This document shows, piece after piece, positions 12,412 to 15,904 of a stretch of DNA of 15,904 nucleotides (positions within the stretch are counted from its first letter, which is position 1; every line of letters starts with the position of its first letter). The DNA comes from Desulfovibrio sp. Lineage in GTDB: Bacteria > Desulfobacterota > Desulfovibrionia > Desulfovibrionales > Desulfovibrionaceae. The stretch is from contig JAIWOE010000072.1 of assembly GCA_020217165.1 (NCBI GenBank), positions 1 to 15,904 of the forward strand. The letters are read 5' to 3'. A model generated the notes under the pieces. It saw only the letters and a program-made list of their open reading frames with translations. It made no database searches and had not been told where the DNA came from. The translations under genes and the position numbers were made by a program.

Positions 12412-13473
12412 TCAGGCACTGTACCCCTCAACGGCGGCCTTCAGGCGCTCCTCGTATAGAAAGAGGTCATCAAGGCCAGTGATCTGAATTTTTTCTTCGG
12501 TCTTGTCGGCAAGGAAGAATCCGACGGATTTCTTCTTTCCGTTGAAATACAGCCGGCAGATGGGCTTGCGGTTGTTGTCATCCAGCAGAATGGCGCAATA
12601 GCTCTTCGCATCCCGCATGACTACACGCGCCGGATTGACGTGCTTGTGTAGAATGGCTTTGATTGCAAGATAGGCGGTGAGCTCCTCTTCCGTCGTAACC
12701 ACCTCGGCCTTGTCTTCTTCAACGTCTTCCGCCTGGGACGGCACGTCTTGCGATGCCGCCTCGTCAACCTTGGCAAAGTCAAGACGACTGTTGATCTGGT
12801 CGTTGATGTATTCGTTGATGGCCCGGCGGACGATTGTTGAAAACAGCTCCCGCACCTTTGCCGTAATGGGGCCATCATATGCGCGCGAGGCAAAGTGCTT
12901 CACAAATCCATCAGAGGGGTTTGCCACTTCCTCCGCGAACACCTTCTTCACTTCGCGAACATATTTCAGGCTGCTCGCCGAGGAAAGCGCCCCCTCAATA
13001 TCCCATTTGTCCTTGGTGAGTTTTTGCAGCTCCGGCAAGAATCGATCATTGAAGGCACTGAAATCAACCTCCATGAACGGCTTGGCATCCATGATATTCG
13101 GCTGTTCCAGATCAGTAAAGAACAGGTACTTCACGCCATTGGTCAAGATGCCGATCTTCGCCGTTGGATGGGTCATGAAATACCGATGCAGCTGGTTGCA
13201 CTTCCCGGCATCAAGGGCCGCGCCACACATCTTGCATTCGATCATCATGACCGGTTGCCCTTCGCGCAGGATGGCGAAGTCGATCTTCTCATGCCTTTTG
13301 GTGCCCACGTCGGCGGTGAACTCTGCGGCGACCTCGGCAGGATTGAAAATATCGTACCCGAGGGATTGGATGAACGGCAACACCAACGAATGCTTGGTCA
13401 TGGCTTCGTTCATCTGTTGGCCGGCAACCTGCTTGATCCTGGAAGACAAATTGGTAACGGCGGAATGGTCCAT
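12412..13473 (-). CDS. Stand-alone nuclease with HsdR-like N-terminal domain
   Basis: 353 residues. The N-terminal half is the type I restriction HsdR_N-type nuclease domain: VLPFIQSLGYDIFNPAEVAAEF (31-52), then Asp65 of KIDFAIL, then IECK with Glu79 and Lys81, a PD-(D/E)XK active site, followed by QLHRYFMTHPTAKIGILTNG. The C-terminal half has an acidic linker (QAEDVEEDKAEVVTTEEEL, about residues 240-262) and a strand-rich domain with CRLYFNGKKKSVGFFL. No helicase motor, HsdM or HsdS is present, so it is not a complete type I system; such short proteins are common in phages and defence loci with no settled role. AAAGGAG nine bases before ATG 13473 sets the start. The gene is markedly less GC-rich than phage genes around it. 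Confidence 0.85.
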   Translation of the reverse strand: MDHSAVTNLSSRIKQVAGQQMNEAMTKHSLVLPFIQSLGYDIFNPAEVAAEFTADVGTKRHEKIDFAILREGQPVMMIECKMCGAALDAGKCNQLHRYFMTHPTAKIGILTNGVKYLFFTDLEQPNIMDAKPFMEVDFSAFNDRFLPELQKLTKDKWDIEGALSSASSLKYVREVKKVFAEEVANPSDGFVKHFASRAYDGPITAKVRELFSTIVRRAINEYINDQINSRLDFAKVDEAASQDVPSQAEDVEEDKAEVVTTEEELTAYLAIKAILHKHVNPARVVMRDAKSYCAILLDDNNRKPICRLYFNGKKKSVGFFLADKTEEKIQITGLDDLFLYEERLKAAVEGYSA

Positions 13474-13495
13474 GGCGTTACGCTCCTTTGCATTG

Positions 13496-13524
13496 GCGAT
13501 ACCAGCCAAGCGAATGGACCGCAA
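13496..13524 (-). promoter_or_regulatory. Weak promoter candidate for the HsdR-like gene
   Basis: On the minus strand, TTGCGG (13524-13519), a 17-base spacer and TATCGC (13501-13496). The spacing is ideal but the -10 box matches only its first half. It lies about 23 bases upstream of the start codon, which would leave a very short leader. Confidence 0.25.
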
Positions 13525-13535
13525 GCAGCGTTACC

Positions 13536-13557
13536 GCCAGGGCAACCCGGCTTTTTT
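13536..13557 (+). terminator. Terminator-like hairpin facing right
   Basis: GCCAGGG-CAA-CCCGGC followed by six T (13552-13557) on the plus strand, with one bulged base in the stem. No plus-strand gene is found upstream until vsr, which already has its own terminator. It lies exactly at the stop codon of the 102-residue gene, and may mark the right edge of the inserted cargo. Confidence 0.45.
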
Positions 13558-13864
13558 AACGCGGGGCATCGGCGAGCCGCTTGAACATGAACACCTTCCC
13601 GCCGGCCTCCATCCGCAACCCGCCATCCTGACCAACGGTGGCCCGCACGGGCTTGCCGTCGGCGCGGAGCTGAAAGACCAGTCCGGCGTCTGTCTCAGTC
13701 AGGTCCTCAATCAGCAGATCCCGGGCGAAGGCGTGCCCGTTGATGAAGCCGTACAGCCGGCCGCTGCCCACGTCGAAGCGGACCACGTCCTTGCAGCCAG
13801 GGGATGGTCTCTTCCAGGTGCCGTGCAGCCTCGTGGCGGGGTGTGTCTGCTGTTCTGTCTCCAT
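13556..13864 (-). CDS. Unknown 102-residue protein
   Basis: I do not recognise it. The product (from METEQQTHPATRLHGTWKR) is small and soluble, with alternating strand-like segments: VVRFDVGSGRLYGFINGH, DAGLVFQLRADGKPVRATVG and LRMEAGGKVFMFKRL, which suggests a small beta barrel. Neither ATG 13864 nor ATG 13879 has a clear ribosome site, so the start is uncertain by five residues. It lies downstream of the Mor terminator and upstream of the cargo genes; in Mu this position would lead to gene C. It is not a Mor/C homologue by eye. Its GC-rich codon use resembles phage genes rather than the cargo. Confidence 0.6.
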   Translation of the reverse strand: METEQQTHPATRLHGTWKRPSPGCKDVVRFDVGSGRLYGFINGHAFARDLLIEDLTETDAGLVFQLRADGKPVRATVGQDGGLRMEAGGKVFMFKRLADAPR

Positions 13865-13917
13865 CTCACTGCAACCCATGATAAAAGTCTTTGGAAGGGG
13901 GCCAGTTCTCGAAGGGC

Positions 13918-13946
13918 GGGAGAACCTTTCTCCAGAAAGGTTTCCC
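13918..13946. repeat. Intergenic hairpin with 13-base stem
   Basis: On the minus strand GGGAAACCTTTCT and AGAAAGGTTCTCCC pair around GG, with one bulged base. It lies between the Mor terminator and the 102-residue gene. The neighbouring CCTTCCAAAGACTTTTAT stretch and the hairpin resemble an intergenic element I recall from Desulfovibrio genomes; that recall is unverified. Confidence 0.6.
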
Positions 13947-13959
13947 CCGATTCCCTGCT

Positions 13960-14334
13960 TCAAAAAAGCCGCAGCTGCTGCGGCTGGCCGGCGGCGGCGC
14001 GTTGTTCGGCGGCCAGGTGCCGGATCCAGCGTTGGGACACGCCCAGGCGCTCGGCAATCTCCCGGTGCGGCAGGCCTTCGGCCAGCAGCTCCAGGATCTG
14101 GCCCTTCATGGCCTCGGGCCGGCGCAGGTTGGGCAGGCTGATGTGCCAGCCCCCGGCATAGGCGGCCAGGGTGTGCAGGGCCGGCATGCCCAGGATGGGC
14201 GCAAAGGGGTGCGTGGGCTTGGGCGCGTGCGGCAGGTAGGTCAGCAGCCCGCCCAGGGCCTGGCACAGGGCCTCGGCCTTGTCCTTGCCCACCACGGCCT
14301 GCAGCTCCGGATACGACAACCACCGCTCGCTCAT
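13960..14334 (-). CDS. Mor/C-family middle transcription activator
   Basis: 124 residues of the Mor transcription activator family. Mor activates the Mu middle promoter, and C, its paralogue, activates late promoters; only one member is seen here. The N-terminal part (LQAVVGKDKAEALCQALGGL) is the helical dimerisation region, YAGGWHISLPNL (59-70) is the beta-strand linker motif, and a helix-turn-helix follows at about 88-107 (LPHREIAERLGVSQRWIRHL). The start lies 2 bases past the GemA stop with a weak GGGGA ribosome site, so translation is probably coupled. The last codons and the stop form the stem and T run of a terminator, so the early/middle transcript can end here. Confidence 0.9.
   Translation of the reverse strand: MSERWLSYPELQAVVGKDKAEALCQALGGLLTYLPHAPKPTHPFAPILGMPALHTLAAYAGGWHISLPNLRRPEAMKGQILELLAEGLPHREIAERLGVSQRWIRHLAAEQRAAAGQPQQLRLF
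13962..13985 (-). terminator. Rho-independent terminator inside the end of the mor gene
   Basis: On the minus strand AGCCGCAG-CAG-CTGCGGCT followed by six T (13967-13962). The stem is formed by codons for the last residues of Mor and the T run overlaps its TGA stop. Ribosomes reaching the stop would disrupt the hairpin, so termination may respond to translation of Mor. Confidence 0.75.
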
Positions 14335-14336
14335 GC

Positions 14337-14807
14337 CTACATCCCCGCCGCGTCAGTGGGCGCGTCCTCGCGGGCCTGCTGCAGACCCAGGGCCGTGGTG
14401 ATGGCCAGCAGCTGCCCGGCGTCGCACCAGGTCAGCCGCTCCACCCCAAACATGCGCTTGGCCAGGGCGTCGGCATAGGCCGGCACGGGGCGGGAGAGGC
14501 TGTAGCACTGCGCCCAGATGCGCTTGCACAGCTTCTCGATGCCTGCCCGCGGGGCCGGCCGCTTCTTCTTGGGCGCCCAACCCAGGGACTCGAAATGCCG
14601 AATCAGCTCTTGCAGCTGCGCCACGGAGAGCCGGGCGGAGCTGGCCACGCCAAAGCGGGCCTGCAGGATGTCCCGGTAGGCTTCGTCCGGCATATTCAGA
14701 TCCTTGATGGCAATGTGGATCTTGGCGGACAGGGCCTGCCGGCCACTGGCTTTGGATTTGGCTTTGGCCTGGGCGACTGGCTTTGCGGCGGTCTGGCCGG
14801 ATATCAT
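14337..14807 (-). CDS. GemA family protein (Mu gp16)
   Basis: 156 residues of the GemA/DUF1018 family. The N-terminal tail is Ala/Lys rich (AKPVAQAKAKSKASG), followed by the conserved KIHIAIKDLNMPDEAYRDILQARFGV and LSVAQLQELIRHFESLGW, then a C-terminal region with KLCKRIWAQCYSL. Mu GemA is an early protein that alters host gene expression and DNA supercoiling. It is encoded just upstream of mor, as in Mu. The frame remains open to 14882, but GGAGG five bases before ATG 14807 marks the start. Two tandem hairpins lie in its leader. Confidence 0.9.
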   Translation of the reverse strand: MISGQTAAKPVAQAKAKSKASGRQALSAKIHIAIKDLNMPDEAYRDILQARFGVASSARLSVAQLQELIRHFESLGWAPKKKRPAPRAGIEKLCKRIWAQCYSLSRPVPAYADALAKRMFGVERLTWCDAGQLLAITTALGLQQAREDAPTDAAGM

Positions 14808-14833
14808 AACAACCTCCATCGGCTGCTCATCAG

Positions 14834-14875
14834 GCCCAGGCCACCACGCCTGGGCGACGGGAGGAACCCTCCCGT
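14834..14875. repeat. Two adjacent hairpins in the gemA leader
   Basis: GCCCAGGC-N6-GCCTGGGC (14834-14855) and ACGGGAGG-AAC-CCTCCCGT (14857-14875), separated by one base. On the minus strand they lie 27-68 bases upstream of the gemA start. Neither has a T run on the minus strand. They may moderate read-through from the HU operon into gemA. Confidence 0.6.
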
Positions 14876-14885
14876 TTCGCAAGGG

Positions 14886-15041
14886 TTAACTCGGCATCGG
14901 CGGATCAAGGCCGGGATCGGTCAGCCACAGGATGAGGCCCAGCACAGCCCCCGCGCCGGGCGTGCCTTCCTCAAAGGCCTCGGCCCAGGCGTTTTCCAGC
15001 TCGGCCAGCTCCTCAGGGGTGCGGATGATGGCATCAGGCAT
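14886..15041 (-). CDS. Unknown 51-residue protein
   Basis: Starts inside the end of the HU gene (8-base overlap) with a GAGGGGG ribosome site about eight bases upstream. The product is acidic: MPDAIIRTPEELAELENAW, then AEAFEEGTPGAGAVLGLILWLTDPGLDPPMPS. It has a charged helix and one short hydrophobic stretch (GAVLGLILWLT), too short for a sure membrane segment. The longer frame to 15281 is antisense-like shadow of the HU gene. I do not recognise a family; small acidic proteins of this kind are common in the early region of Mu-like phages. Confidence 0.62.
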   Translation of the reverse strand: MPDAIIRTPEELAELENAWAEAFEEGTPGAGAVLGLILWLTDPGLDPPMPS

Positions 15042-15309
15042 TGACGGCCCCCTCGAACTGCGCTGCGGGCCGGAAGGCTGGGGCCTTCTTTGCGGGGATC
15101 TGGATCGCCTCGCCCGTTCTGGGGTTGCGTCCCTGGCGGGCCTTGCGGGCCTTGGTCGCAAAGACGCCCAGGCCGGGCAGGCGCACTTCCTGCCCCTTGG
15201 CCACCACCTCTCGAATGTGCTCCAGGCTGCCCCGCAGCACGGCGTCCACCGTGGCGTGGCTCTGGCCGGTCTTCTCCGCAACGTCTCGGGTAAAATTGAA
15301 AAAGTTCAT
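15034..15309 (-). CDS. HU/IHF-family DNA-binding protein
   Basis: 91 residues, the usual HU length. The N-terminal helices (FTRDVAEKTGQSHATVDAVLRGSLEHIREVV) are followed by the strand GQEVRLPGLGVFATK and by the conserved arm GRNPRTGEAIQIPAKKAPAFRPA, with the proline that intercalates DNA in the GRNPRTGE motif. HU bends DNA and in Mu aids assembly of the transposition complex, so a phage-encoded copy in the early region would serve transposition or gene control. GGAG lies six bases before ATG 15309. The stop of the upstream DUF3164 gene lies 12 bases before the start. Confidence 0.94.
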   Translation of the reverse strand: MNFFNFTRDVAEKTGQSHATVDAVLRGSLEHIREVVAKGQEVRLPGLGVFATKARKARQGRNPRTGEAIQIPAKKAPAFRPAAQFEGAVNA

Positions 15310-15321
15310 AGATTTCTCCGG

Positions 15322-15904
15322 TTAAAGGGCGCTCATGTCGAGCGCGATGGGTTTGTAGGCGCCGTCGGACTGGCGTTCGTAAACTCGAAGCAGGGTCTTG
15401 GCCCCCACCACGCGCAGGGCGTCGCCGATGGCCTGCATGGCCTGCTGCCAGCGCGGATCCTCGATCTTGATGCGCCGCAGGGCCAGGATGCGCCCGGTGT
15501 CCAGCTTGCCCTGGCTGTCCGTGCGGAAGGTGTCCTGGATCAGGAGCTTGAGTTCATCGCGGCTGCCTTCCGCCCACTCCGCCAGGCACTCGTCAATAAG
15601 CGCCCGCGCGGCCTCCAGCTCCTCGCCAAGGGCAATGTGCTCGCTGCGCTGCCGGTCCACGCGATACCGGCCGTCAAAGGTGTAGAGCTTGACGTTGCCC
15701 TTGCGCCCGCCGCGTTTGACGCCGTATTTTTCGTCCAACAGCTCCAGATAGGTTTCGATGTCCGCCAGGGTTTCCCCGCGGAACGCTTCCATGTCCGCGC
15801 GCAGGGCCTTGGCCCGGCCCAGCACGCCCTCCACCAGCTCATCCGCCAGCCGGTGTTCGTCCTTGACCATGCCCACGGGCACCAGCCGCCCCTGGGCGTC
15901 CGCC
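15322..15904 (-). CDS. DUF3164 protein, start beyond window
   Basis: About 193 residues are visible; the frame is open to the window edge, with ADAQGRLVPVGMVKDEHRLADELVE at its start, the known N-terminal region of DUF3164, so only a few residues are missing. The rest is helical: ADIETYLELLDEKYGVKRGG, KGNVKLYTFDGRYRV and ALIDECLAEWAEGSRDELKLLIQDTF, then LDTGRILALRRIKIEDPRWQQAM. The family is found in the early region of Mu-like phages beside HU or host-nuclease-inhibitor genes; its function is not known to me. It is the first gene of the leftward early transcript seen here. Confidence 0.9.
   Translation of the reverse strand, partial: ADAQGRLVPVGMVKDEHRLADELVEGVLGRAKALRADMEAFRGETLADIETYLELLDEKYGVKRGGRKGNVKLYTFDGRYRVDRQRSEHIALGEELEAARALIDECLAEWAEGSRDELKLLIQDTFRTDSQGKLDTGRILALRRIKIEDPRWQQAMQAIGDALRVVGAKTLLRVYERQSDGAYKPIALDMSAL

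Larger units (their letters stand above)
1..15904. mobile_element. Mu-like transposable prophage, internal segment
   Basis: The minus-strand gene order matches the Mu middle/late genome: GemA, Mor, endolysin, holin, DUF2730 (gp25), gp26, DUF3486 (gp27), terminase (gp28), DUF935 portal (gp29), F (gp30), I/Z protease-scaffold (gp32), then capsid proteins. Neither phage end, nor the transposase A/B genes, nor tail genes lie in the window, so attachment ends cannot be placed. Accessory genes interrupt the order at 9777-13473 and at 2376-3290. Whether the phage is still active cannot be told from this segment, but no phage gene here is visibly broken. Confidence 0.93.

Noticed and set aside
12412..13473. 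Complete type I restriction system
   Set aside because: No helicase motifs, HsdM or HsdS are encoded nearby; only the HsdR-type nuclease domain is recognisable.
1..15904. CRISPR array, tRNA or rRNA genes
   Set aside because: No regularly spaced direct repeats beyond the two-copy repeats listed, and no cloverleaf or ribosomal RNA sequence was seen on either strand by reading.

Overview
This window is the middle of a Mu-like transposable prophage in a GC-rich bacterium. Nearly all phage genes lie on the minus strand, so the phage reads from the right edge to the left edge in the Mu order: early and middle genes, lysis, packaging, head. The GC-rich codon use and the hairpin-rich gaps made of G and C runs suggest a Desulfovibrionaceae-type (sulfate reducer) host. 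That host call is inference from sequence style; no host gene is present.

Reading right to left, 15904-13960 is the early/middle block: a DUF3164 protein cut by the window edge, an HU-like DNA-binding protein, a 51-residue unknown, a GemA (Mu gp16) homologue and a Mor/C-family activator whose 3' end is itself a Rho-independent terminator. A 102-residue unknown (13864-13556) follows. Cargo fills 13473-9777: a stand-alone nuclease with an HsdR-like N-terminal domain on the minus strand and, converging on it from the left, a plus-strand operon of cytosine-5 methyltransferase, PD-(D/E)XK restriction endonuclease and Vsr repair nuclease, joined by 4-bp ATGA overlaps. A bidirectional terminator lies between the two units.

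A 332-bp divergent control region (9445-9776) separates the cargo from the lysis and packaging genes: GH108 endolysin, holin-like protein, a cysteine-bearing 49-residue protein, DUF2730 (gp25), a winged-helix-like gp26, DUF3486 (gp27), terminase large subunit (gp28), DUF935 portal (gp29) and Mu F (gp30). A lone plus-strand gene of unknown function (2376-3290) sits where Mu has gene G. The head genes then resume: Mu I protease with a nested scaffold start, DUF2190 capsid cement protein, and a major capsid protein cut by the left edge.

The phage genes would act in replication support, middle/late switching, lysis, DNA packaging and capsid assembly. The plus-strand genes and the HsdR-like gene look like lysogenic-conversion cargo, probably protecting the lysogen from other phages. 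The restriction set is recognisable. The 304-residue plus-strand gene is the best candidate for something undescribed.
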